Positions 40,458-49,209 of a stretch of 52,095 bases of DNA are shown one piece after another. The notes under the pieces are model-generated. The model was not told where the DNA came from. It saw only the letters and a program-made list of their open reading frames with translations, and searched no databases. Position numbers and translations under genes: made by a program. Origin of the DNA: Pseudomonadota bacterium (lineage in GTDB: Bacteria > Pseudomonadota > Alphaproteobacteria > Rhizobiales > Rhizobiaceae); the NCBI GenBank assembly GCA_023419535.1, contig JAEZXX010000044.1, positions 1 through 52,095 on the forward strand. Direction: 5' to 3'. Positions within the stretch are counted from its first letter, which is position 1, and each line of letters begins with the position of its first letter.

Positions 40458-41921
40458 ATGGACGCGTTCGACACCGTCATCCACGACGGCACGCTGGTGA
40501 CGGCGGCCGAGACGTTTCGTGGCGACCTCGGCATCAGGGACGGTCGGATCGCCGCCGTCGCCGAGAGGATCGCGGGCGGCGCGCGCCGCATCGACGCCGG
40601 CGGGCGCCTCGTGATGCCGGGCGGCATCGAGGCGCACTGCCACATCGCGCAGGAGAGCTCGGCCGGCGTCATGAGCGCCGACGACTACTACACCGGTTCG
40701 GTCTCGGCGGCCTTCGGCGGCAATTCCTGCTTCGTGCCCTTCGCGGCCCAGCATCGCGGCCAGTCGATCGACGCGGTGATCGAGACCTATGACGGGCGCG
40801 CCGCGCCCAACTCCGTCCTCGACTATTCCTACCATCTGATCGTCTCGGACCCGACGCAGAAGGTGCTGGAAGAGGAGCTGCCGCGCGCCTTCGCCCGCGG
40901 CATCACCTCCTTCAAGGTCTTCATGACCTACGATCTGATGAATGTCGGCGACGCCGGCCTTCTCGACATCCTGACCGTCGCCAAGACCCACGGCGCGCTC
41001 ACCATGGTCCATGCCGAGAACAACGACATGGTGAAGTGGATGAACGCGCGCCTCGCCAGGGCCGGCGCGACGGCCCCGCGCTTCCACGCCGTCAGCCGAC
41101 CGGAACTGGCGGAGGAGGAGGCGATCCACCGGGCGGTCAGCCTCGCCAAGCTCGTCGACGCGCCGCTCTTCGTCGTCCACGTCTCGACGCGCGGCGGGGC
41201 CTCGATCGTCGCGCGCGAGCGCGCGGCCGGGGTCCGGCTCTTCACGGAGACCTGCCCCCAATACCTCGCCTTCACCCGCGACGATCTCGACCGGCCCGGC
41301 ATGGAAGGCGCCAAATACATCTGCTCTCCGCCCCTGCGCGATCGGGATACGCAGGAGGCGCTTTGGGACCACGTCGCGCGCGGCACCTTCGACAGCGTCT
41401 CCTCCGACCACGCGCCCTACCGCTTCGACGCGGGCGGCAAGTTCCTGAACGGGCCCGACGCGCCCTATCCGAAGATCGCCAACGGCATGCCGGGGATCGC
41501 GGCGCGCCTGCCCTTCCTGTTCTCGCAAGGCGTCGCCACGGGCCGCATCTCGCTCCAGGACTTCGTCGGATTGTCGAGCGCGAACGCCGCGCGCATCTTC
41601 GGCCTGACGTCCAAGGGCTCGCTGATGCCGGGTTTCGACGCCGACATCGCGATCTGGGATCCCGAGACGCGCCGCACCGTGCGGGTCGAGGACCAGCACG
41701 ACGCCATGGACTATTCGCCCTTCGAGGGGATGGAGCTCACCGGCGTGCCCGTCCACGTCATGAACCGGGGCGAGACGATCGTCGAGGACGGACGGCTCGT
41801 CGCGGCGCGCGGCCGCGGCCGCTTCGTCGCGCGCGCGCCGTCGGGCACCGGGCGCATGGCCGGGCATCGCGCGCCCGAGTTCGCCGCCGCGCGGGGCTGG
41901 GGCGTGGAGATCGCGCCGTGA
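40458..41921 (+). CDS. Dihydropyrimidinase / D-hydantoinase
   Basis: 487-aa amidohydrolase opening the cyclic amide of dihydropyrimidines or 5-substituted hydantoins to N-carbamoyl acids. Metal site: H60-C-H62, carboxylated K153 (SFKVFMTY), H185 (VHAEN), H241 (VHVST) and D317 (SDHAPY). The C-terminal NAARIFGLTSKGSLMPGFDADIAIWDPE is characteristic. The ATG at 40458 has GGGAGGG just upstream; a frame extending to 40398 lies in the previous gene. Its stop overlaps the racemase GTG start (GTGA). Confidence 0.94.
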   Translation: MDAFDTVIHDGTLVTAAETFRGDLGIRDGRIAAVAERIAGGARRIDAGGRLVMPGGIEAHCHIAQESSAGVMSADDYYTGSVSAAFGGNSCFVPFAAQHRGQSIDAVIETYDGRAAPNSVLDYSYHLIVSDPTQKVLEEELPRAFARGITSFKVFMTYDLMNVGDAGLLDILTVAKTHGALTMVHAENNDMVKWMNARLARAGATAPRFHAVSRPELAEEEAIHRAVSLAKLVDAPLFVVHVSTRGGASIVARERAAGVRLFTETCPQYLAFTRDDLDRPGMEGAKYICSPPLRDRDTQEALWDHVARGTFDSVSSDHAPYRFDAGGKFLNGPDAPYPKIANGMPGIAARLPFLFSQGVATGRISLQDFVGLSSANAARIFGLTSKGSLMPGFDADIAIWDPETRRTVRVEDQHDAMDYSPFEGMELTGVPVHVMNRGETIVEDGRLVAARGRGRFVARAPSGTGRMAGHRAPEFAAARGWGVEIAP

Positions 41922-42580
41922 GCGGACCCATCGTCGTCGTCAATCCGAACAGCGACCGGGCGGTGACCGACGCACTGTCGGCCGCGCTCGACGGGTTCCG
42001 TCTTCCCGGCGGCCCGGCGATCGAGTGCGTCACCTTCGAGGACGGCCCGCCCGGCATCATGAGCGAGCGGCACGTCGCCGAGGCCGCGCTCGCCTTCGGT
42101 GCCTACGCGGCAAGCCGGCCCGACGCCGGCGCGCTGATCTCCGCCTGCTACTCGCAGCCCGGCGTCGATCTGGCCCGCTCGCTGACGAGCGTCCCGGTGA
42201 TCGGCATCCAGGATGCCGGCGTCTTCGCGGCGCTCGGCCGGGCCGACCTCTTCGGCGTCATCGCCGTCGCGCCCGCCTCCATCCCCCGGCACCTTCGCCA
42301 TCTGCGCCGCCTGGGCATCGACGGACGGCTGGCGGGCGAAGTGGCGCTCGCCGAGCCCGTCTCGGTCGGCGAAAGCGGGCGCGGCGAGCACTCCTTCCGG
42401 CTTCTCCTTCAGGCGGGGGCGGAGCTGAAGCGCCTCGACGCCGGCGCCGTCGTGCTCGGCTGCGCCGGCATGTCGGCGCATCGAGCCCGGCTGGAGGACG
42501 AGCTCGGCCTGCCGGTGATCGATCCGACGCAGGCCGCCGTCGCCCTTTCGCTCGGCATCCTCCTGCCAGGGTGGGCATGA
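41918..42580 (+). CDS. Asp/Glu/hydantoin racemase
   Basis: 220-aa cofactor-independent racemase. Two catalytic cysteines, C77 (SACYSQPG) and C182 (LGCAGMS), match C76/C181 of known hydantoin racemases; VVVNPNS at the N-terminus is the family opening. It equilibrates L- and D-5-substituted hydantoins so the hydantoinase can use both. Starts with GTG overlapping the hydantoinase stop, and its own stop overlaps the LysR ATG (ATGA at 42577-42580). Confidence 0.92.
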   Translation: MSGPIVVVNPNSDRAVTDALSAALDGFRLPGGPAIECVTFEDGPPGIMSERHVAEAALAFGAYAASRPDAGALISACYSQPGVDLARSLTSVPVIGIQDAGVFAALGRADLFGVIAVAPASIPRHLRHLRRLGIDGRLAGEVALAEPVSVGESGRGEHSFRLLLQAGAELKRLDAGAVVLGCAGMSAHRARLEDELGLPVIDPTQAAVALSLGILLPGWA

Positions 42581-43524
42581 GCCGGGCCGAGGCCGGCGAG
42601 GAGCCGCCCGGCGACGGCGGCGACGACGTCCCGCTGCGGCTCCTGCGCGTCTTTAACGCGCTGATGGACGGGGCGACGACCAAGGAGACGGGCGAGCGGC
42701 TCGGCATGTCGCAGCCCGCCGTCTCCAACGCCCTGCGCCAGCTGGAGGCGCGCACCGGGCTGAACCTCTTCGAGCGCCTGCACCGCCGCCTGCAGCCGAC
42801 GGAGGAGGCCTTCCAGCTGCATCGCGAGATCCAGCCGATCTTCTCCATCCTGCGCGGCTTCTCCACCCGCGCCGAGGCGATGCGACAAGGCCTGTCCGGC
42901 CGGCTGCGCGTCCTCTCCACCCCGCCGCTGGGCCACACGATCGGCGCGCGCGCGCTGCGTCCGCTCCTCAAGGACCGGCCGGACATCACGGTGTCCTACG
43001 ATGTGCGCCGGCTGGAGCATGTCGTCGAGGCGGTGCAGAACGGCTCGGTCGATCTCGGGCTCGGGCTCGGCTTCGAGGAGCACCCCGCAGTGAACGTGGA
43101 GGTGCTGGCGCGGGTGCGGATGGTCTGCCTCGTGCCGCGGGGCCACCGCCTGTCCGGGCGGCCCTCCATCAGCGCCTCCGAGATCGGGGCGGAGGAGATG
43201 ATCGGCCTCGAGAGCGATTCCCGTCTCGGCATGGCCGTGCAGGCGGCCTTCGCGCGGGCGAAAAGCCGCTACGGGCCGCGCGTCGAGGTGCGCTACTGCT
43301 CGACCGCCGCCGCTTTGTCGCCGGCGCTCGACGCGATCAGCGTCGTCGATCCCTTCACCGCCTCGCTGCGCCCGCCCGAACTCGAGCTCTGCGCCTTCAC
43401 TCCACCCTGCGAGGTTCCGGTCGGGATCCTCTACCGGCGCGGCGTGCCCCGCTCGCGCCTCGCACAGGCCTATGTCGCGCAGCTGCGCGCCGAACTTCGA
43501 GCCGAACGGGAGACCAGCCGATGA
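42577..43524 (+). CDS. LysR-family transcriptional regulator of the hydantoin operon
   Basis: 315-aa LTTR with a ~20-residue N-terminal extension before the winged HTH (PLRLLRVFNALMDGATTKETGERLGMSQPAVSNALRQLE). The co-inducer domain begins around residue 105 (GRLRVLSTPPLGHTIGARAL). It is translated within the operon (ATGA with the racemase and with the flavin reductase), so its level should follow operon expression, giving feedback. The T-N11-A palindrome at 36387-36403 is its likely site. Confidence 0.93.
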   Translation: MSRAEAGEEPPGDGGDDVPLRLLRVFNALMDGATTKETGERLGMSQPAVSNALRQLEARTGLNLFERLHRRLQPTEEAFQLHREIQPIFSILRGFSTRAEAMRQGLSGRLRVLSTPPLGHTIGARALRPLLKDRPDITVSYDVRRLEHVVEAVQNGSVDLGLGLGFEEHPAVNVEVLARVRMVCLVPRGHRLSGRPSISASEIGAEEMIGLESDSRLGMAVQAAFARAKSRYGPRVEVRYCSTAAALSPALDAISVVDPFTASLRPPELELCAFTPPCEVPVGILYRRGVPRSRLAQAYVAQLRAELRAERETSR

Positions 43525-44174
43525 GCGAGGGTTACAGGGCCGCGATGGCGGATCTGACGGAGAAGGAGCGCTACAAGCTCCTGTGCGGCATCGTCGTGCC
43601 GCGGCCGATCGCGCTGGTGACGAGCCTGGGCGAGGACGGCACGGTGAACGCCGCGCCCTTCTCCTTCTTCAACGTCTTCTCCGAGACCCCGCCCCTCGTG
43701 ATCCTCGGGATCCAGTCGCGGTCCGGCGGCGGGCCGAAGGACACGGCCCGCAACATCCGGCGCTCCGGCGAGTTCGTCGTCAACCTCGTCGACGAGGCGT
43801 CCGCGTCCGCCATGAACGACTGCGCCATCGACTTCCCGCCCGATCTGGGCGAGCCGGCGGAGCTGGGCCTTGCGACCGCCGCGAGCGACCTGATCGCCCC
43901 GCCGCGCCTGGCCGGCGCGCCCTTCGCGCTCGAATGCCGGCGCCACACCATCCTCGCCTTCGGGCCCGAGCGCGACATCCTCCTCGGCGAGGTTCTGGCG
44001 GTCCACGCCCGGCCGGGCCTCGTCGACGGCGACAGGCTCCATGTCGACGTCGAGGCCTACCGACCGCTCGCCCGGCTCGTGGGCGACCAGTATGCGCGGC
44101 TCGGCGAGGTCTTCTCCATGCGCCGCGAGACCTATCCCGAGTTCGCCGCCCGGACGGGAACCGGCAAGAGCTGA
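43521..44174 (+). CDS. Flavin reductase family protein (FMN-binding split barrel)
   Basis: 217-aa flavoprotein. CGIVVPRPIALVTSLGEDGTVNAAPFSFFNVFSETPPLVILGI is the FMN-binding split-barrel signature. RNIRRSGEFVVNLVDEA follows. The family includes NAD(P)H:flavin oxidoreductases that feed monooxygenases, as well as proteins of unknown role. No monooxygenase is in this operon, so its link to hydantoin use is unclear. ATGA-coupled to the LysR gene. Confidence 0.92.
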   Translation: MSEGYRAAMADLTEKERYKLLCGIVVPRPIALVTSLGEDGTVNAAPFSFFNVFSETPPLVILGIQSRSGGGPKDTARNIRRSGEFVVNLVDEASASAMNDCAIDFPPDLGEPAELGLATAASDLIAPPRLAGAPFALECRRHTILAFGPERDILLGEVLAVHARPGLVDGDRLHVDVEAYRPLARLVGDQYARLGEVFSMRRETYPEFAARTGTGKS

Positions 44175-44265
44175 GCGGCGGAAAGGAGCGTTCGCAGCAC
44201 CGGCACCGGCGCAAGGCGTCTTCGCCGCCGCCGCACGCCGCCGACCCGGGCTCGCCGCGACCACT

Positions 44266-45168
44266 TCACGCGAGGGAGGACCGGGTGTGCCGGCGGCTGA
44301 TGGCCGTCGCCAGCTCCGCCAGATCGTCGACGATGTGCGGGCAGGCCTGGCGCGTGTGGGTCGCGGTGAAGACATGGTCGGGCAGGTCGAGCGTCGTCGC
44401 CACGCGCTTCAGGCGGCCGGCGGCGAGTTCCTCGCGGACCACCTCCTCCGGGATCACGCAGAGGCCGATCTGGTCCAGCGTCATCTGTATCATGGTGGTC
44501 AGCGACGAGTTCGCGAAGATGCGCGGCCGCGCCTCGCCCGAGCGCCGCAGCGCGCGTTCCAGGATGGCATAGGGCGAGGTCGCCTTCGGATAGGTGATGA
44601 TCGGGAAGCGCCGCAGCTCCTGCGCGCCCAGCGGCTCGGGTCCGACATCGAGCCCCGCGGAGGCGAAGAAGCGCAAGGGCGCGCGAAACAGCGGCCGGCT
44701 GACGAGCCGCGCGTCGTCCGCCGGCCGCAGGAAGAGGCAGAGATCGAGATCGCCCTTCAGGAGCTGGTCGAGCATGACCGGCGAGACGTCGATCGTCAGG
44801 TCGATGACGAGGCGCGGGTAGAGCGCGTGCGCGCGCTCCAGGAACTGGCGGAGCCAGAGGCGCCCGACCGTCTCCGAGACGCCGAGGCGGACCGTCCCGC
44901 TCGCCATCTCCGGCGCCATCACGTGCGCCAGCATCTCGCTGCGCAGGTCGAGGAAGCGCTCGCAGTAATGCGACAGCAGCCGGCCGCGCGGGGTCAGCCG
45001 CACGGCGCGCGGCTCGCGCTCCAGAAGGGGTCCGCCCATCTCGGCCTCCAGCGCCGCGATCCGCTGCGAGACCGCCGGCTGGGTCGTGTTCATGCGGCGG
45101 GCCGCCTTGCTGAAGCTCTGGAGCGTCGCGACCCAGTGGAAGAATTCCAGCGAACGTAGATCGACCAT
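44266..45168 (-). CDS. LysR-family transcriptional regulator
   Basis: 300-aa LTTR. HTH MVDLRSLEFFHWVATLQSFSKAARRMNTTQPAVSQRI is intact; the co-inducer domain starts near residue 90 (GTVRLGVSETVGRLWLRQFLE). I chose the ATG at 45168 because family members start immediately before the LRSLEFF motif and a GGCGGAAG ribosome site precedes it; the frame reaches 45207. Divergent from the DUF1445/TRAP operon, with two T-N11-A palindromes between. It is likely the regulator of that operon. Confidence 0.94.
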   Translation of the reverse strand: MVDLRSLEFFHWVATLQSFSKAARRMNTTQPAVSQRIAALEAEMGGPLLEREPRAVRLTPRGRLLSHYCERFLDLRSEMLAHVMAPEMASGTVRLGVSETVGRLWLRQFLERAHALYPRLVIDLTIDVSPVMLDQLLKGDLDLCLFLRPADDARLVSRPLFRAPLRFFASAGLDVGPEPLGAQELRRFPIITYPKATSPYAILERALRRSGEARPRIFANSSLTTMIQMTLDQIGLCVIPEEVVREELAAGRLKRVATTLDLPDHVFTATHTRQACPHIVDDLAELATAISRRHTRSSLA

Positions 45169-45199
45169 CCCGCTTCCGCCTGCGATTCCGCGCCAGTTC

Positions 45200-45237
45200 A
45201 TAAGCACCGCTTATCGCCCACTATCGTGCAACACGAT
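45200..45237. promoter_or_regulatory. Two LysR-type T-N11-A palindromes in the divergent promoter
   Basis: Site 1 is ATAAGC-ACC-GCTTAT (45200-45214); site 2 is ATCGTG-CAA-CACGAT (45223-45237). Both are perfect 6-bp-arm inverted repeats with T-N11-A. Their centres are 23 bp apart, about two helical turns, as for an LTTR tetramer's recognition and activation sites. Confidence 0.65.
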
Positions 45238-45298
45238 TGGACAAGCCAGCACCAATGTCACTCCAATAGGCACGCCTTCAAACTGGGCGGAGGGGCAG

Positions 45299-46120
45299 AT
45301 GACGGTTGCGGATGGGACGATAACACCCTTTCAGGACAGTCCGGGACACGAAGCCCGCGCGGTCCGTCTGCGGTGCCGGGACGGGTCGATCGCTGGCAGC
45401 ACGGCCGGCATGGCGCCCGGCTACGTCCAGGGCAATCTCGCCGTCCTTCCCAAGGCCTATGCCGACGAGTTCCTGCGCTTCTGCCAGGCCAACCCGCGCC
45501 CCTGCCCGGTGGTCGGCATCGGCGAGGCGGGCCGGCCGGAGGTGCCGTCGCTGGGCGCCGATCTCGACATCCGCACCGATCTGCCGCGCTATCGAATCTG
45601 GGAGGACGGGGAGCTGGTGGCCGAGGTCGGGGACGTCACCGAGCACTGGCGCGACGATCTGGTCTCCTTCGTCATCGGCTGCTCGCTGTCCTTCGAGGAG
45701 GCGCTGCTCCAGGAGGACATCCCGTTGCGCCACGTGGAGCGCGGCGAGCACGTTCCGATGTACCGCACCAACGTCGAATGCGTCCCCGCCGGCCGCTTCG
45801 CCGGGCCCCTCGTCGTCTCGATGCGCCCGCTGGTCCCGGCCCACGCGATCCGCGCCATCCAGATCACGACGCGCTTTCCCGCCGTTCACGGCGCGCCGGT
45901 CCATATCGGACTGCCAGAGGCGATCGGCGTCGCCGACATCGCGAGCCCCGACTACGGCGACCCCAACCCTCCGCGCGAGGGCGAGATCCCGGTCTTCTGG
46001 GCCTGCGGCGTCACCCCGCAGGCGGTGATCGCGCGCGCCCGGCCGAGCTTCGCCATCACCCACGCGCCCGGATGCATGCTCGTCACGGACCGGCGGAACA
46101 CGGAGTTCTCCGTCCTCTAG
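45299..46120 (+). CDS. DUF1445 / YcsI-family putative hydro-lyase (D-glutamate cyclase-like family)
   Basis: 273-aa cytoplasmic protein. Family sequence is recognisable in STAGMAPGYVQGNLAVLPKAYADEFLRFCQANPRPCPVVG, VSFVIGCSLSFEEALL, HVPMYRTNVEC and HAPGCMLVTDR. The C- and H-rich conserved sites suggest metal or lyase chemistry. Bacterial members sit near LamB/YcsF 5-oxoprolinase genes and the mammalian relative is a D-glutamate cyclase, so a lactam or amino-acid-derived substrate is likely. RBS GGAGGGG precedes the ATG. First gene of the operon with the TRAP transporter. Confidence 0.88.
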   Translation: MTVADGTITPFQDSPGHEARAVRLRCRDGSIAGSTAGMAPGYVQGNLAVLPKAYADEFLRFCQANPRPCPVVGIGEAGRPEVPSLGADLDIRTDLPRYRIWEDGELVAEVGDVTEHWRDDLVSFVIGCSLSFEEALLQEDIPLRHVERGEHVPMYRTNVECVPAGRFAGPLVVSMRPLVPAHAIRAIQITTRFPAVHGAPVHIGLPEAIGVADIASPDYGDPNPPREGEIPVFWACGVTPQAVIARARPSFAITHAPGCMLVTDRRNTEFSVL

Positions 46121-46162
46121 ACCTCGTTCACCCGCGAACGCACCACGAAGGAAGGAAGTCCC

Positions 46163-47197
46163 ATGAGACAGGCCATCGCCGCCGCACTGCTCCTCTCCAC
46201 CGCCACCGCGGCCTACGCCCAAGGAGAGGAGTATCAGTTCAACGTCGTCGGCAGCCTTTCGACGTCGAGCCTCTATCCGACCTACGAGGTGCCCTTCTGG
46301 AACGAGACGCTGCCGCAGGCCTCGGGCGGGCGCGTCTCCGTGACCCTCCAGGCCTTCGACCGGCTCGGCCTCGGCGGGCCGGCGGTCTACGAGATGGTGC
46401 AGCAGGGCGTCTACGACGTCGGCACGACCATCATCGACTACGTGGCGGGCGACGAGCCGCGCATCGAGGGTCTCGACGTTCCCGCCATCGCCGATCCCGC
46501 TCTGTCGCAGGAGATCGCGCAGGCCTACCGGCCCTATCTCGACCAGGTCTTCGACGAAGCCTACGATTCGCAGCTCCTGGCGGTCGCCCCCTTCACCGCG
46601 CAGGTCGTCTTCTGCAACACCCCGATCGCGGGTCTGGCCGACCTCGCCGGCAAGCGCATCCGCGGATCGGGACGCATGACGATGGACTTCGTCGAGGCCG
46701 TCGGGGCGACCGGCGTCTCCATCGCCTTCAACGAGGTGCCCGTCGCTCTCGACCGCGGCGTCGTCGACTGCGGCATCACCGGCACGCTCTCGGGCTTCCT
46801 CGCCGGCTGGTCGGAGGTCTCGACGCATTTCTACCCGCTGCCGATCGGCGGCTGGGACCATGTCGGCTTCGCGATGAACAACGCGACATGGGAGAGCATC
46901 GACGAGGAGACGCAGGGTCTCTTGCGGACGGAGTTCGGAAAGCTCGAGGCGCTGATCTGGAGCGAGGCGGCAGCCTCCAATCAGGTCGGCATCGACTGCA
47001 ACACGGGCGGCGAGTGCCCGCACGGGACGGCGCAGAACCTGACGCTGGTCGAGGTGACGCCCGAGGACCAGGCGCGTGCGATCGAGGTGATGCGCGAGAC
47101 CGTCCTGCCGCGCTGGAACGAGCGCTGCCCGGGCGAATGCGCGGACACGTTCGTGCAGACCGTCGAGCCGATCCTTGAGGCCTCGGTCAACCCGTAA
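46163..47197 (+). CDS. TRAP transporter solute-binding protein (DctP family) with extra cysteines
   Basis: 344-aa periplasmic receptor. Signal peptide to AAYAQ (about residue 20), then NVVGSLSTSSLYPTYEVPFWNETLPQASGGRVSV. The carboxylate-binding arginine region is around DLAGKRIRGSGRMTMDFVEAVGATGVSIAFNEV, as in DctP proteins. The C-terminal part is unusual: cysteines at 279 and 285 (IDCNTGGECP) and at 322 and 326 (ERCPGECAD), plus C151 and C203, suggest several disulfides absent from typical members. It works with the permeases at 47259 and 47870. Confidence 0.92.
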   Translation: MRQAIAAALLLSTATAAYAQGEEYQFNVVGSLSTSSLYPTYEVPFWNETLPQASGGRVSVTLQAFDRLGLGGPAVYEMVQQGVYDVGTTIIDYVAGDEPRIEGLDVPAIADPALSQEIAQAYRPYLDQVFDEAYDSQLLAVAPFTAQVVFCNTPIAGLADLAGKRIRGSGRMTMDFVEAVGATGVSIAFNEVPVALDRGVVDCGITGTLSGFLAGWSEVSTHFYPLPIGGWDHVGFAMNNATWESIDEETQGLLRTEFGKLEALIWSEAAASNQVGIDCNTGGECPHGTAQNLTLVEVTPEDQARAIEVMRETVLPRWNERCPGECADTFVQTVEPILEASVNP

Positions 47198-47258
47198 GCG
47201 ATCCGGGCGACGCCTGCGAGGCGCCGCCCTCGCGGCCCGACCATCACGAGGAGACGAC

Positions 47259-47870
47259 ATGCCGACCTTGGCGAGGATACTCGACCGACTGCTCGACGGC
47301 GGAATGGGAGTGGCGCGCATCGCCGTCTTCCTCGGCGGGGGCGCGATCCTCGTCTGCGCCGTTCTCATCAGCCTCGACGTGGTGATGCGCCGGTTCTTCG
47401 GCGTGTCGACCTGGGGCGCGGACGAGCTGTCCTACTACGCCCTCGCCATCTCCTCGAGCTGGGCCTTCGGCTACGCCCTCCTCGTCAAGGCCCATATCCG
47501 GATCGACCTCGTCACGCAGCGGCTGCCCGGTACGGGCAAGGCGATCCTCCACATCGTCGCCCTTCTGGGAACGGGGTTCCTCGCCTTCACGGCCTCGCAG
47601 GCGGTGATGCACGTCTTCATGCGGTCCTGGAGCCGGGGCACCAGTTCCATCACCACGCTGCAGACCCCGCTCTGGATCCCGCAGGGCCTTTTCCTGGCGG
47701 GGCTCGTCTTCTTCACCCTCCTGACCGCGCTCCTGCTCCTGCGGGTGGTGGTCGCCCTCGCACAGCGCGACTTCGACACGGTGGACCGCGTCGCCGGCTC
47801 CTCGACCATCGAGGAGGAGACCGAGCAGGCCGTCGCCGAAGCCAACGCCGCCCAGAGGATCGGTTCCTGA
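47259..47870 (+). CDS. TRAP transporter small permease (DctQ family)
   Basis: 203-aa four-helix inner-membrane subunit. VLISLDVVMRRFFGVSTWGADELSYYALAISSSWAFGYALL is a typical DctQ core; VKAHIRIDLVTQRLP follows. The tail (RVAGSSTIEEETEQAVAEANAAQ) is acidic. ATG has GAGGAG 8 bases upstream. Its TGA shares a base with the DctM ATG (TGATG). Confidence 0.93.
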   Translation: MPTLARILDRLLDGGMGVARIAVFLGGGAILVCAVLISLDVVMRRFFGVSTWGADELSYYALAISSSWAFGYALLVKAHIRIDLVTQRLPGTGKAILHIVALLGTGFLAFTASQAVMHVFMRSWSRGTSSITTLQTPLWIPQGLFLAGLVFFTLLTALLLLRVVVALAQRDFDTVDRVAGSSTIEEETEQAVAEANAAQRIGS

Positions 47871-49159
47871 TGCTCGCCACCTCCTTCGCCGTCCTGTTCG
47901 GTCTGCTCGCGCTGACCATCCCCGTCGCCGCCTGCCTGTTCATCCTGGCGATGACGATCGACTGGGCCTTCGCGCCCGCGCCGCTGAGCCTGGCGCTCGG
48001 CAGCCAGCTCTGGGACACGAGCACGAACTTCATCCTCGTCTCGATCCCGCTGTTCATCCTGATCGGCGAGCTGCTGCTGCGCGCGGGCATCGCGGGCAAG
48101 GTCTACGACGCTCTCGATTCCTGGCTGTCCTGGATGCCCGGCGGTCTCATGCACGCCAACATCGGCACGGCGACCATGTTCTCGGCGACCTCCGGCTCGT
48201 CGGTGGCGACGGCCGCGACGGTGGGCACGATCGCCCTGCCCCAGGCGCCGCGCTTCGGCTACGACGAACGCTTCTTCGCCGGATCCATCGCGGCCGGAGG
48301 CACGCTCGGCATCCTGCTGCCGCCCTCGATCAATCTGATCATCTACGGCTTCCTCGCCCAGGTCTCGATCCCGCAGCTCTTCATGGCGGGCATCGTTCCC
48401 GGCCTGATGCTGTCCGCTCTCTTCATGCTGACGATCCTCGTGATGTGCATCGTCAAGCCCGCCTGGGGCGGCCAGCGCCGCACGGACACGATGGCCTCGC
48501 GCCTGTCCAAGCTCGTGCATCTGGGGCCGGTGCTCATCCTCTTCGGCTTCATCATGGGGTCGATCTACAGCGGCTGGGCGACGCCGACGGAAGCGGCCGC
48601 CATCGGCACCGTCGTCGCCCTGATCATGGCCTTCTTCGCCGGGGGCCTGTCGTGGCGGATGATCGGCGAGGCGCTCGAGGGGACGATGCGCACGACCTGC
48701 ATGATCATGCTGATTCTCCTGGCCGCCAACTTCCTGAACTTCGTCCTCGCCTCGGTCGGGCTCACCGACGAGATCCTCGGCGCCATCGGGACGCTCGACC
48801 TCAGCCCGATGCAGACGCTCTTCGTGCTGATCGCCTTCTACATCGTGCTCGGCTTCTTCATCGAGACGCTGTCCCTGATGATCATCACCATCCCGCTCGT
48901 GGCGCCGCTCATCGTCCAGCTCGGCTTCGACCCGATCTGGTTCGGCATCCTCCTCATCGTCCTGATCGAGATGGCGCTCATCACGCCCCCCGTCGGGCTC
49001 AACCTCTTCGTCGTCCAGGGCGTGCGCAAGCGCGGCAACCTCATGGAGGTGGTGGTCGGCGCGATCCCCTTCGTCATCGCCATGTTCGTGATGGCGATGC
49101 TCCTGATCGCCTTCCCCCAGATCGCGCTCTTCCTGCCCGAGGCGGCGCACGGCGTATGA
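47870..49159 (+). CDS. TRAP transporter large permease (DctM family)
   Basis: 429-aa membrane subunit with about 12 helices and full family length. SIPLFILIGELLLRAGIAGKVYDALDSWLSWMPGGLMHANIGTATMFSATSGSSVATAATVGTIALPQ is diagnostic, as are LGILLPPSINLIIYGFLA and EMALITPPVGLNLFVVQGV. With the DctP and DctQ genes it makes a complete transporter. A strong hairpin follows at 49170-49201. Confidence 0.95.
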   Translation: MLATSFAVLFGLLALTIPVAACLFILAMTIDWAFAPAPLSLALGSQLWDTSTNFILVSIPLFILIGELLLRAGIAGKVYDALDSWLSWMPGGLMHANIGTATMFSATSGSSVATAATVGTIALPQAPRFGYDERFFAGSIAAGGTLGILLPPSINLIIYGFLAQVSIPQLFMAGIVPGLMLSALFMLTILVMCIVKPAWGGQRRTDTMASRLSKLVHLGPVLILFGFIMGSIYSGWATPTEAAAIGTVVALIMAFFAGGLSWRMIGEALEGTMRTTCMIMLILLAANFLNFVLASVGLTDEILGAIGTLDLSPMQTLFVLIAFYIVLGFFIETLSLMIITIPLVAPLIVQLGFDPIWFGILLIVLIEMALITPPVGLNLFVVQGVRKRGNLMEVVVGAIPFVIAMFVMAMLLIAFPQIALFLPEAAHGV

Positions 49160-49169
49160 GGCGCGAAGA

Positions 49170-49201
49170 GCATCGGCCGGCCGCCGCCCGCCGGCCGATG
49201 C
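49170..49201. terminator. Bidirectional hairpin between convergent DctM and amidase genes
   Basis: Perfect 12-bp stem, GCATCGGCCGGC (49170-49181) with GCCGGCCGATGC (49190-49201), 8-nt loop. No T-run on either side, so it may rely on Rho or act as a 3'-end stabiliser. Confidence 0.65.
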
Positions 49202-49209
49202 CGGACGCC

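Noticed and set aside
45278..47368. 696-codon antisense frame across DUF1445 and DctP genes
   Set aside because: Low-complexity Asp/Arg/Gly-rich sequence without a start context; covers two real genes on the plus strand.
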